Part shown: piece after piece, positions 46,644 through 54,216 of the stretch
How the letters are laid out: every line of letters starts with the position of its first letter
Position numbering within the stretch: position 1 is the first letter of the stretch
NCBI GenBank assembly: GCA_036782775.1
Contig: DAIPYJ010000001.1
Span: 62,001 to 126,000, forward strand
DNA length: 64,000 bases
Direction: 5' to 3'
Source of the DNA: CF-13 sp036782775
GTDB taxonomy: Bacteria; Chloroflexota; Dormibacteria; CF-121
Made by a program: the position numbers and the translations under genes
The notes under the pieces: generated by a model
Told to the model about the DNA's origin: nothing
The model's database searches: none
The model's input: only the letters and a program-made list of their open reading frames with translations

Positions 46644-49370
46644 ATGCCCCGCTCACTCGCTGAGTACCAGCGAAAGCGCGATTTCAGCAAGACGCCGGAG
46701 CCCAAGGGCGCACCCAATCCAACCGCCGGCAATCGCTTCGTGGTTCAGAAACATTGGGCTACCCGGCTCCACTACGACTTCAGATTGGAGATGGAGGGCG
46801 TGCTGGTCAGTTGGGCGATTCCCAAAGGCCCAACCCACAATCCTGCCGAGCGCCGGCTGGCGGCCCACGTCGAAGACCATCCGGTGAGCTATTACGACTT
46901 CGAGGGGACGATTCCCAAGGGCGAATACGGCGGCGGGACGGTGATGGTCTGGGACTGGGGAACCTTCGAACTGGAGGAGTCGACGCCTGCGGAATCGCTG
47001 CGCCGGGGGGAAGTCAAGTTCCGACTCCATGGCGTGCGGCTCTGCGGCCGCTACGCGCTCGTTCGCACTCGCTCAGAGAAAGATTGGCTGCTGATCAAGA
47101 AGAAGGACGAGTGCGCCAACCCCAGCTTCGACATCGAGAAATTCGACACCTCGGTCAAGACCGGCCGTACCAAGGAAGAGATCGAGCAGGGAAAGGACGC
47201 CGTCTGGTCGAGCCGTCGCGACGAAGGCGCCGGCGGCCTCATCAACCTGGCCAACGCGGAAAAGGGACCGATGCCGGCATCGCTCGATCCGATGAAGGCG
47301 CAGCTTGCCGACGAGGCCTTCGACAGCGACCGCTGGCTCTTCGAGGTCAAGTGGGACGGCGTTCGGCTCATCACCTTCATCGACGGGGATGAGGTGACGA
47401 TGCAGAGCCGCCGCGGCCGCACCGTCGACACCGAATATCCGCAGCTGCGGGCGATTCCGAGGGTCATCCGAGCCAAGCAGGCGGTCCTCGACGGCGAGAT
47501 CGTCGTCTTCGACGACGAAGGCCGGCCCTCATTCCAGCTCTGGCAAAACCGTGGCACAGAGCCACGACCCTTCCACTACATCGTCTACGACATCGTCTAT
47601 CACGACGGCCAGCGACTCTTCCGAGTGCCGCTCGAGGACCGCAAGCGGCTGCTGCGGGACATCCTGCGCGACTCCGACCTGGTTCGCTACTCCGACCATG
47701 TGATCGGCGAAGGCAAGGCGTTCTTCAAGGCTGCCCAAGAAAAACACCTCGAGGGGATCGTCGCCAAGCTGCGCGACAGCCCGTACCAACCGGGCGTGCG
47801 CAGCAGCGCCTGGATGAAGATCAAGACGATTCAGGAGCAGGAGGTGGTCATCGGCGGCTTTACCGCGCCGCGCAACAGCCGCAAGCATTTCGGCGCCATC
47901 CTGGTCGGCGTGCATGACGACAAAGGGAGGCTGATCTACACCGGCCACACCGGCGGCGGCTTCGACGAGAAGACATTGGCCGCCCTCGCGAGGCGGATGG
48001 AGCCGTTGATCGTCAAGCAGCCGCCGTTCGCCGGGCCGCCACCGCATACCAACGAGAAGCCCACCTGGGTGAAACCCGAACTGGTGGCGCAGGTCAAGTT
48101 CTCGGAATGGACGCGCGATGGGCTGATGCGGCAACCCGTGTTCATAGGTCTCCGCGACGATGTCGACCCCGACAGTGTGAGGCGCGAGGTGGCACAGGAT
48201 ACCGACCGCGAGGTGGTCGCGGCAGAGTCACGCAACAAGACCACCAGCGGGCAGGCGAAGGGCGCGCCGGCACGGAAGCCGGCGACGACCGCGAAAAAGC
48301 CCACCACCCGCAAGTCGACCGTCGCGTCTCGGACGGTAACCGTGCGCCCGCGAACCGCCGCCTCCGCCCCACCATCCGTGCCGGCGACGCCGCTGAGTCG
48401 AGCCGCCGCCAGGATCGCGAGCGAGCTCGGCACCCGGGTCCGCGGGGCTACCGCCGACGAGCTGGCGGCGTTAGACGCGATTTCGAAGGAAGGGAATTGG
48501 GAAATCGGGGGACGCACGGTGCATCTCACCAACCTCGAGAAATTGCTCTTCCCGGAGGACAACTACTCGAAGCGAGACCTGATCCGCTATTACGTCCAGG
48601 TTGCGCCCGTCCTGATCCCATACTTCAGCCAGCGGCCGCTGTCGATGAACCCGCATCCGGATGGCATTCACGGGCCCAGCTTCTGGCAGAAGGACAAGCC
48701 GGGCTATGCACCCGAATGGATTCCGACCTTTCGCTTCCAGGATCGAAAGAACATCAAGGACTGGATCCTGATCGAGGAAGTGGCGACCCTTGCCTGGCTG
48801 GCCAACCATGCCGTCATCGACATGCATCCGTGGTACTCGCGGGTCGACAAGCCGGAATACCCGGATTGGTCCGTGGTCGATCTCGACCCGGCGGAAGGCG
48901 CGACCTTCAAAGACGTGGTCGCGGTGGCGCACGTCGTCAAGGCGGCCCTCGACCACCTGAACCTGAAGGCGCTGCTCAAGACCACCGGCCAAAGCGGCCT
49001 GCACGTCTACATCCCGATCGAGCGCCGCTACACCCTGGACGAAAGCCGGGGCTTTGTCGAGAAGCTCGCCCACATGATTGCCGAGCTGATGCCCGACAAA
49101 GTCACGGAGATCTGGGAAGTCAAGCGCCGAACCGGAAAGATTCGAATCGACTACACGCAGAACGTGATCAATAAGACGCTGACCGGACCCTATACCGTCC
49201 GGCCTGCGCTCCGTGCACCCGTTTCGGCGCCGATCACCTGGGATGAGCTCGACGACCCGCGATTGCGGCCTGATAAGTGGACGATCAAGACGCTGGGCGA
49301 TCGATTGCTCGAGGTCGGCGACCTCTTCCGCGACGCGTTGACGATTCGGCAGCGTCTGCCAACGCTGTGA
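46644..49370 (+). CDS. ligD: ATP-dependent DNA ligase LigD, PE-Lig-Pol order
   Basis: 908 residues with three domains. The 3'-phosphoesterase domain (about 15-160) has RLHYDFRLEMEGVLVSWAIP and GTIPKGEYGGGTVMVWD. The ligase domain (about 215-510) has the adenylated Lys236 in FEVKWDGVRL, LDGEIVVFDD and GIVAKLRDSPY. An Ala/Lys/Thr-rich linker (about 530-600) leads to the primase-like polymerase domain (about 610-890) with LTNLEKLLFPEDNYSKRDLI, VVDLDPAEGATF and TTGQSGLHVYIPI. It repairs double-strand breaks by bacterial NHEJ and needs Ku, which is not in this window. The GTG of the MazG gene overlaps its stop. Confidence 0.96.
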   Translation: MPRSLAEYQRKRDFSKTPEPKGAPNPTAGNRFVVQKHWATRLHYDFRLEMEGVLVSWAIPKGPTHNPAERRLAAHVEDHPVSYYDFEGTIPKGEYGGGTVMVWDWGTFELEESTPAESLRRGEVKFRLHGVRLCGRYALVRTRSEKDWLLIKKKDECANPSFDIEKFDTSVKTGRTKEEIEQGKDAVWSSRRDEGAGGLINLANAEKGPMPASLDPMKAQLADEAFDSDRWLFEVKWDGVRLITFIDGDEVTMQSRRGRTVDTEYPQLRAIPRVIRAKQAVLDGEIVVFDDEGRPSFQLWQNRGTEPRPFHYIVYDIVYHDGQRLFRVPLEDRKRLLRDILRDSDLVRYSDHVIGEGKAFFKAAQEKHLEGIVAKLRDSPYQPGVRSSAWMKIKTIQEQEVVIGGFTAPRNSRKHFGAILVGVHDDKGRLIYTGHTGGGFDEKTLAALARRMEPLIVKQPPFAGPPPHTNEKPTWVKPELVAQVKFSEWTRDGLMRQPVFIGLRDDVDPDSVRREVAQDTDREVVAAESRNKTTSGQAKGAPARKPATTAKKPTTRKSTVASRTVTVRPRTAASAPPSVPATPLSRAAARIASELGTRVRGATADELAALDAISKEGNWEIGGRTVHLTNLEKLLFPEDNYSKRDLIRYYVQVAPVLIPYFSQRPLSMNPHPDGIHGPSFWQKDKPGYAPEWIPTFRFQDRKNIKDWILIEEVATLAWLANHAVIDMHPWYSRVDKPEYPDWSVVDLDPAEGATFKDVVAVAHVVKAALDHLNLKALLKTTGQSGLHVYIPIERRYTLDESRGFVEKLAHMIAELMPDKVTEIWEVKRRTGKIRIDYTQNVINKTLTGPYTVRPALRAPVSAPITWDELDDPRLRPDKWTIKTLGDRLLEVGDLFRDALTIRQRLPTL

Positions 49371-49690
49371 GCGTGGCCGATGAGTCGCTGCCCGGCGATC
49401 TCGGCGCGGTGCAACGCGCGCTCGACGCATGGATTCGACGGCGCGGTCGCTACTGGTCGCCGCTCTCGCAGTACGCGCGCCTGGCAGAAGAAGTCGGTGA
49501 GCTCGGTCGCGAGCTGAACTTTCGATACGGCGACAAACCGCGCGCCGCCAAGGATGAGGCTGGTTCGATTGCTGATGAGCTCGGTGACGTGCTCTTTATC
49601 GTCGTCCTGCTTGCCAATGACCTCGGCATCGACCTGCACGCCACCCTGGCGGCGACCCTGGCCAAGTACGAGCAACGAAACGCGCCATAA
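49367..49690 (+). CDS. MazG-type nucleotide pyrophosphohydrolase
   Basis: 107 residues from GTG 49367 (GTGA overlap with ligD). The all-alpha NTP-pyrophosphatase motif is clear: LAEEVGELGRELN and later SIADELGDVLFIVVLLAND, giving the Exx(E)...ExxD magnesium site. Single-domain MazG-like enzymes cleave (d)NTPs or related nucleotides, often house-cleaning damaged ones. Cotranscription with LigD would fit a DNA-repair/nucleotide-pool role. Confidence 0.88.
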   Translation: MSVADESLPGDLGAVQRALDAWIRRRGRYWSPLSQYARLAEEVGELGRELNFRYGDKPRAAKDEAGSIADELGDVLFIVVLLANDLGIDLHATLAATLAKYEQRNAP

Positions 49691-49698
49691 GTCACGAA

Positions 49699-49720
49699 TT
49701 TTCCACAGGAGTTTTCCACC
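49699..49720 (+). promoter_or_regulatory. Pair of DnaA-box-like sequences (weak)
   Basis: TTTTCCACA (49699-49707) and TTTTCCACC (49712-49720) are one and two mismatches from the DnaA box TTATCCACA, 13 bp apart. They lie just after the MazG gene at the start of a 376-bp gap. No dnaA, dnaN or AT-rich unwinding element is seen here, so this is not an origin by itself. Confidence 0.2.
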
Positions 49721-49875
49721 CCCTGTTAGCAGCCTGTGCAAAAAGAAGGGCAACAAATGTTCCGTCTGGACTGGGAAAACGACTCGACGTATCCTCAGGC
49801 CCTGCGTCGACGGCGTAGAGAGTTGGGGAAGACAGCGATCCGGGAGGGGTGAATCCATTGATGGCTCCCATGGCC

Positions 49876-49904
49876 TTGACACGCCTTGGGGCTGGCGCTA
49901 GACT
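49876..49904 (+). promoter_or_regulatory. Strong sigma-70-like promoter in the 49691-50066 gap
   Basis: TTGACA (49876-49881), 17 nt, TAGACT (49899-49904): the best -35/-10 pair in the window. The predicted start near 49911 leaves a leader of about 155 nt before ATG 50067. The leader has two GC-rich potential hairpins (about 50003-50022 and 50024-50042) and AGGGGGAG before the ATG. Apart from this and the DnaA-like pair, the gap holds only an unsupported 31-codon ORF (49757). Confidence 0.7.
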
Positions 49905-50066
49905 TCGCCAAAAGCTATATCTGGTATCGGCGTTGATCATCGGCCCCCATATTTAGGGGAGGTAGCGGACCAAGGCGCACGCAAAGAATGGGGAAGTACC
50001 GGCGGCGGCAGACGCCGGACGGCACCGCGGGTGCCGGCGCTCGACTTGATGAGCTAGGGGGAGACC

Positions 50067-50372
50067 ATGCTCAGGAACACGCTCCGGATGATCAACCAGC
50101 AGGATCAGTGGTTCAACCAGCTGCGCCGCGAAGAGTCCGCGCGGCGAACGCTCCGTTACTCGCTCTACCAGGCCCTCGAGCAGGTCGAACGGCTGCTCGA
50201 AAGCGACGTCATGGAAGTCCCCATCGAGATGCAAGCGCGACTCCGGCAAATTGTCGAGGCTGTCGATACCCAGCTCGCCTATCGGATGGATCAGTCGGGG
50301 CCCAGCGCTCTCGACATCCAGGACATCATTTTCGAGGCGCAGGACCGCCTCATCAAGCAGGTCCGCACCTAA
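50067..50372 (+). CDS. Small helical protein of unknown function
   Basis: 101 residues, all-helical and soluble: INQQDQWFNQLRREESARRT, LRYSLYQALEQVERLLESDV and LDIQDIIFEAQDRLIKQVRT. AGGGGGAG lies 5 nt before the ATG, and a very good promoter stands 160 nt upstream, so expression is probably high. No family recognised. Confidence 0.75.
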   Translation: MLRNTLRMINQQDQWFNQLRREESARRTLRYSLYQALEQVERLLESDVMEVPIEMQARLRQIVEAVDTQLAYRMDQSGPSALDIQDIIFEAQDRLIKQVRT

Positions 50373-50407
50373 GCCGCATTTTTCTCGAACGCCTCGCCTC
50401 CTGCAGT

Positions 50408-50434
50408 GACGCCCGGGAGATCCTCCCGGGTGTC
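50408..50434. terminator. Hairpin after the small helical protein gene
   Basis: CCCGGGAG (50412-50419), ATC, CTCCCGGG (50423-50430), extended outside by GAC/GTC with a mismatch. A compact stem that could act as terminator for the gene ending at 50372, though the T-rich tail is weak. Confidence 0.4.
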
Positions 50435-50459
50435 ATTGCGTCTGGCGCACAATCAGCCC

Positions 50460-50855
50460 GTGAGCGCTGAGCTCGAGACCTGGGACCTCTGGTTGCCGGG
50501 GCCCGGGGCGACCGGGCTACCCTTTGCGCGCGCCCGAATCAACGCAGCAGATGGACACCAACGTGTGCTGGTTCACGCCGCACCCAAGCAACTGCAGGTG
50601 ACGGTACGCGACCAGTCGGGACAGATAGTGGCGCGGGGCGACGGGCTCGAGCGGCACCAGCCGGGGCCGATGACCTTTTTGAATCGCGACGGTTCGCGCA
50701 TCACCCTGGAGGACGGCTGGCCATCGGAGCAGGACCTCGGCCGGGTCGTGATTCTTCCCGGGGGCGAGGCCGGAATCCTCAAGGCCTGGTGGAACGCCGA
50801 CGACCGCAAGGAATGGCGTTGGCAGGTCGAGTTTTACAACCAGAACCGCAGCTAA
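50460..50855 (+). CDS. Protein of unknown function, beta-rich
   Basis: 131 residues from GTG 50460. Beta-strand-rich: ELETWDLWLPGPGATGLPFA, RVLVHAAPKQLQVTVRDQSG, DGSRITLEDGWPSEQDLGRV and a C-terminal KEWRWQVEFYNQNRS. No signal peptide and no membrane helix. The frame extends 18 codons upstream, but that part covers the hairpin and reads as non-coding. No family recognised. It is convergent with the AAA+ ATPase gene (16 bp). Confidence 0.65.
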   Translation: MSAELETWDLWLPGPGATGLPFARARINAADGHQRVLVHAAPKQLQVTVRDQSGQIVARGDGLERHQPGPMTFLNRDGSRITLEDGWPSEQDLGRVVILPGGEAGILKAWWNADDRKEWRWQVEFYNQNRS

Positions 50856-50871
50856 GCATCCCCGACTTGCT

Positions 50872-52173
50872 TTATGCCTGGACGAAGTATGAGCGGCACG
50901 CAAGGTCGATCAGGTCGGGTTCCAGGCGAGGAGGACGACCGAGAAAGTAGGCGACTTCATCAAGCTGGTTGAGGATATCGCGCGGCTGGCATCCGCGGTA
51001 GGGTCGCTTGAACGGCTTGTAGTACCGGTCGAGCACGTAGTTGTAGCCGGCCTCATTGAAGACGATTTCAAATTCTTTGCAGGCCCGCTCGAAGATCTGG
51101 CGAAACTCGAGCGAGGTTGGATCGGGCACGTGGATCTTGTAGCGGACCCGCCTCAGGAATGCTTCGTCGACCAATGAGGAGGGCTCGAGGTTGGTGCTGA
51201 AGACGACCATCGCCTCGAAGGGCGCCCCCACCGCCATGCCGGCACCTGCCAGGGTCAGATAGTCGATGTGGCGCTCGAGCGCCACGATCAAGCGGTTCAA
51301 AATCGCCCGCGGCGATGAGTCCTGTCGGCCGAAGTCGTCGAGCAAGAAGACGCCCCCGTTGCCCTTCAAGTGAATCGGCGCTTCGTAATAGCGCATCAAG
51401 GGGTCGAATGATGGGGACAGCTGGGCGACGGTCAGCTCGCCGCCAACCTTGACGAACGGCCGCTTGATCATCACCCACCGGGAGTCGAAGGCCGGTGGAA
51501 ATTGGCGGTGCACCTGCTGGTGATGCAACGGATCGTAGAGGCGCATGATCTGGCCCTCGATGTCAACCGCGTACGGAATGTAGATCGGCTCTCCGAGCAG
51601 GTCGGCGCAGGCTTCGGCAATGGTCGTCTTGCCGTTCCCCGGGGCGCCGTAAAGGAACAGCGGTGCCCGCGCATTGACCGGCGGTCCGAGCTGGACGAGA
51701 AGGTCCGGGCTCAAGGTCAGGTGCTGCAGGGCCCGTTGCAACCAGGCGGCCGTTACATCTGCCTGGCTGACCTGGGCGCGCACCGACTCTTCGTACTGTC
51801 GAAACGGGACCGGCGCCGGGCCGACATAGTGGTCACGGGCGAGGACATCGCGCGCCCGGACGCGGCCAGGATCGGTGATCAGGTAGCCGAGGTTTTCCCC
51901 GAAGTCGGCGCTCATGGCGGGCCCCGCCATGCGCCCGATCGTTTGGCACCATCCCTGCTCGACCAGGCTCTGGATGGCTGGGGTGATGGTCGCATAAGGG
52001 AGGCAGAGCGCAGCCGCCCAATCCTTGGCGGAGAGGGGCGATTTGAAGTAGATGTGCTTGAGCAGCATGTCGGCCAGCCGCGCCACTGGCAGTCCACATT
52101 CCTCGGTCCGCGCCGGGGCAACCGGGAAGAACTCCGGAGGGGTGGTGGTCTGCGGCGGTGGCTGAATGGCCAT
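50872..52173 (-). CDS. AAA+ ATPase with N-terminal winged-helix-like segment
   Basis: 433 residues. Residues 30-100 look like a winged helix (ADMLLKHIYFKSPLSAKDWA, ITPAIQSLVEQGWCQTIGRM). The AAA+ core follows: Walker A GAPGNGKT (176-183), Walker B GVFLLDDFGRQ (about 275), sensor 1 VFSTNLEPSSLVDEAFLRR with an arginine finger candidate, and a C-terminal lid with YKPFKRPYRGCQPRDILNQL. The layout is MoxR/RuvB-like but the substrate is unknown. It is followed 72 bp away on the same strand's upstream side by an unknown membrane protein gene, which may be its partner. Confidence 0.85.
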   Translation of the reverse strand: MAIQPPPQTTTPPEFFPVAPARTEECGLPVARLADMLLKHIYFKSPLSAKDWAAALCLPYATITPAIQSLVEQGWCQTIGRMAGPAMSADFGENLGYLITDPGRVRARDVLARDHYVGPAPVPFRQYEESVRAQVSQADVTAAWLQRALQHLTLSPDLLVQLGPPVNARAPLFLYGAPGNGKTTIAEACADLLGEPIYIPYAVDIEGQIMRLYDPLHHQQVHRQFPPAFDSRWVMIKRPFVKVGGELTVAQLSPSFDPLMRYYEAPIHLKGNGGVFLLDDFGRQDSSPRAILNRLIVALERHIDYLTLAGAGMAVGAPFEAMVVFSTNLEPSSLVDEAFLRRVRYKIHVPDPTSLEFRQIFERACKEFEIVFNEAGYNYVLDRYYKPFKRPYRGCQPRDILNQLDEVAYFLGRPPRLEPDLIDLACRSYFVQA

Positions 52174-52244
52174 AGAGTGTCGGCCGCTACGGGCGGCTGC
52201 TCAGAGCAACCGGCGGCCGAACGGGTTTCTTGCTAGGCCGGCTG

Positions 52245-52901
52245 TCAGGCTGGCAAGGCCGGCCGCCCCCCGAAGTAGCGGTCGACGCTCAGGCCATGGC
52301 GCTCGAGTTCGGCCCGGGCCAGCGGCTCGAAGCGCCGCAGGTACCAATCCTCCGCCGGGTTGTGCGAGTAAGCCAGCAGCTGGTTGTAGGGCAGTGTGTA
52401 TATGGCGCGCCCCGCCAGAATCTCGAGCATCTGCGGCGTCAGCTCCGGGTTGGCGAGAGCTCGTTTCAGCGTGACGTGCACGCCGCGCATGTCGGCGATC
52501 AGGCGCAACCGGCGCGGGACGAAGATGACGACCGCGAGCAGGATCGGGATCGAGGCGACCACGACCCCGAGGATGAGCGCCATCAGGTGGATGGCGTGGG
52601 AGCCGGTCTGGCCGGCAGAGATCAAGGAATCACCCGAATGCGTCTTGAGCGATTCTGCGGTCCGATGCAGGAAATCCGACAGGTAGGGCACGCCGTTGGG
52701 GACGTCGTGCTCGAAGGACGCGATCCAGCTGTCGAAGGTGTAGCCGGCGCGAATCACGCCCTGGGCGAGCGCGTCCAGCTGAAGGACGAGGTTGTTGACC
52801 CAGAGGCCGACTCGGACCGAGAGGTACAACCAGACGACGAAAAAGATATCGGCGAACATCCAGGCGAAGCGGCGGCCGTAGACATCGGGGTAAAGACGCA
52901 T
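52245..52901 (-). CDS. Membrane protein of unknown function
   Basis: 218 residues. One helix near the N-terminus (AWMFADIFFVVWLYLSVRVG) and a second at about 105-128 (ALILGVVVASIPILLAVVIF) flank an extracytoplasmic loop of about 70 residues. The C-terminal 90 residues are cytoplasmic and helical (RRLRLIADMRGVHVTLKRAL, PEDWYLRRFEPLARAELERH-like end). AAGGGGG is the ribosome binding site. No family recognised. Same direction as the AAA+ gene. Confidence 0.75.
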   Translation of the reverse strand: MRLYPDVYGRRFAWMFADIFFVVWLYLSVRVGLWVNNLVLQLDALAQGVIRAGYTFDSWIASFEHDVPNGVPYLSDFLHRTAESLKTHSGDSLISAGQTGSHAIHLMALILGVVVASIPILLAVVIFVPRRLRLIADMRGVHVTLKRALANPELTPQMLEILAGRAIYTLPYNQLLAYSHNPAEDWYLRRFEPLARAELERHGLSVDRYFGGRPALPA

Positions 52902-52959
52902 GAGTTCCCCCTTGGAGTACTGCAGCTAGAACGGCACGACGGGCCGAGTCTAGCGAGTT

Positions 52960-53820
52960 TTAGACCGCTTCCAGGTACTCGATCACTTCACGAGTCAGCT
53001 GGGTCGGGGTCGAGGCGCCCGAGGTGACGCCGACGCGAGTCTTGCCCTCGAGCCATTCCGGCTTGATGTCCCTTGCGGTGTCGACCAGATAGGCCGGCTT
53101 GTGGGCGAGCTCCCGCACGACCTGGACCAGCCGCTTCGAGTTCGAGCTGCGCTCGCTGCCCACCACGATGACGAGGTCACAGTCTCGAGCGGCTTCGACC
53201 GCGGCCTCCTGGCGATCCTGCGTCGCGCGGCAGATCTCGTTGTAGGCCTCGGTCTGGGGATATTTGTCGCGCACCCGCTTGATCATCGCGGCCGTGTCCC
53301 AGATGCTCAGCGTCGTCTGGCAGGTGACGGCAATCTTCGGGTTCTTGACGTCGAGCGCGTCGACGTCCTCGGGGTCCTGGACCAGGTGCACCCTGCCGGG
53401 GGCCTCACCCATCACGCCTTCCGGCTCGGGATGCCCACGCCGACCGATATAGATGACGTCATAGCCGCGCTCGGCGAGGTCGCGCACCAGGTCGTGGGTG
53501 ACGACAACGTCGGAACAGGTCGCATCGACCGCGGTCAGGCCCCGGGCGGCCGCTTGTTCCTTGACCGCCGGCGAAACGCCGTGGGCGGTAAAGATGACCG
53601 TCCCGCCCTCGATGCGTTGCAGGCCGTCCAGGCGGTTATCGCTGTCGACGAGCTCGATGCCACTCTGGCGCAGCTCGTCGGTGACGTGCGTGTTGTGGAC
53701 GAGGTAGCCCAGCATCGCGATCTTCTCGCCCGGGTGCGCCTTGGCGGTTTGCTTGGCGGCGCGGATCGCCTCCACGACGCCGTGGCAATAGCCGCGCGGC
53801 GTGATCTTGAGCACCTCCAT
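52960..53820 (-). CDS. ispH: 4-hydroxy-3-methylbut-2-enyl diphosphate reductase
   Basis: 286 residues, the final MEP-pathway enzyme making IPP and DMAPP. The three [4Fe-4S] Cys ligands are Cys12 (PRGYCHGV), Cys102 (DATCSDV) and Cys197 (NEICRATQDRQ). Also seen: LVHNTHV, FTAHGVSP, GRRGHPEPEGV with the catalytic Glu region, GSERSSNSKRL and TSGASTPTQL. All substrate-binding motifs are intact. TAGACT lies 8 nt before ATG 53820, another leaderless geometry. Confidence 0.98.
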   Translation of the reverse strand: MEVLKITPRGYCHGVVEAIRAAKQTAKAHPGEKIAMLGYLVHNTHVTDELRQSGIELVDSDNRLDGLQRIEGGTVIFTAHGVSPAVKEQAAARGLTAVDATCSDVVVTHDLVRDLAERGYDVIYIGRRGHPEPEGVMGEAPGRVHLVQDPEDVDALDVKNPKIAVTCQTTLSIWDTAAMIKRVRDKYPQTEAYNEICRATQDRQEAAVEAARDCDLVIVVGSERSSNSKRLVQVVRELAHKPAYLVDTARDIKPEWLEGKTRVGVTSGASTPTQLTREVIEYLEAV

Positions 53821-53828
53821 CGATCTCG

Positions 53829-53834
53829 AGTCTA
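53829..53834 (-). promoter_or_regulatory. -10 element of a leaderless promoter for ispH
   Basis: TAGACT on the minus strand followed by exactly 8 nt and ATG 53820. No ribosome binding site is present. Confidence 0.5.
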
Positions 53835-53878
53835 CCCACGGATTTCGAAGCCGAAGCCGCCGCGGCGTTACGAGGACG

Positions 53879-54007
53879 TTACAGCCTGTGGGCTCCGATC
53901 GGTTTCGGCGCGGGCGGCGGACGCTCGGGCGTCGGCGGGACCGGTGGCGCCTGTGTGCCAGGGACCGGCTCGTCAGGTTGTGGCTGCGGCGGCCGCTCGT
54001 CAGCCAA
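53879..54007 (-). CDS. Possible proline-rich 42-residue peptide or frame-shifted tail
   Basis: From TTG 54007 the minus strand reads ADERPPQPQPDEPVPGTQAP and then PPVPPTPERPPPAPKPIG with a short basic end. The composition (Pro, Glu, Gln) is typical of real low-complexity tails. It overlaps the last 8 bases of the 63-residue membrane ORF in another frame. It may be a separate small protein, a tail joined by frameshift, or chance in GC-rich DNA. Confidence 0.3.
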   Translation of the reverse strand: MADERPPQPQPDEPVPGTQAPPVPPTPERPPPAPKPIGAHRL

Positions 54008-54191
54008 TGATGATGGGGCCGCCCTGTACCTGAAGGATCTTGAGGAACGCCAGGATGCTGAGCGCTGCCAGGATCATGAGGAAGCCGCCGACGACGTACG
54101 ACGCGATGCGATGCCGGGTGAAGACCGCCAGTCCCAGCAAGATCATGATGATGGCCACCAGGATATTCGCGAAGTTAATCTCGACTCTCAC
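54000..54191 (-). CDS. Small two-helix membrane protein
   Basis: 63 residues from GTG 54191, with GGAGGT 5 nt upstream. RVEINFANILVAIIMILLGL and RIASYVVGGFLMILAALSIL are two membrane helices, and the end is LQVQGGPIIIG. No family recognised. Downstream lies a Pro-rich open frame that could be its shifted continuation. Confidence 0.65.
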   Translation of the reverse strand: MRVEINFANILVAIIMILLGLAVFTRHRIASYVVGGFLMILAALSILAFLKILQVQGGPIIIG

Positions 54192-54216
54192 TGCACACCT
54201 CCAATACTGCTGAGCT

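Noticed and set aside
49757..49852. 31-codon ORF starting MFRLDWENDSTYPQ in the gap before 50067
   Set aside because: AAGGG lies upstream, but length, composition and lack of other support make chance likely; it also precedes the strong promoter.
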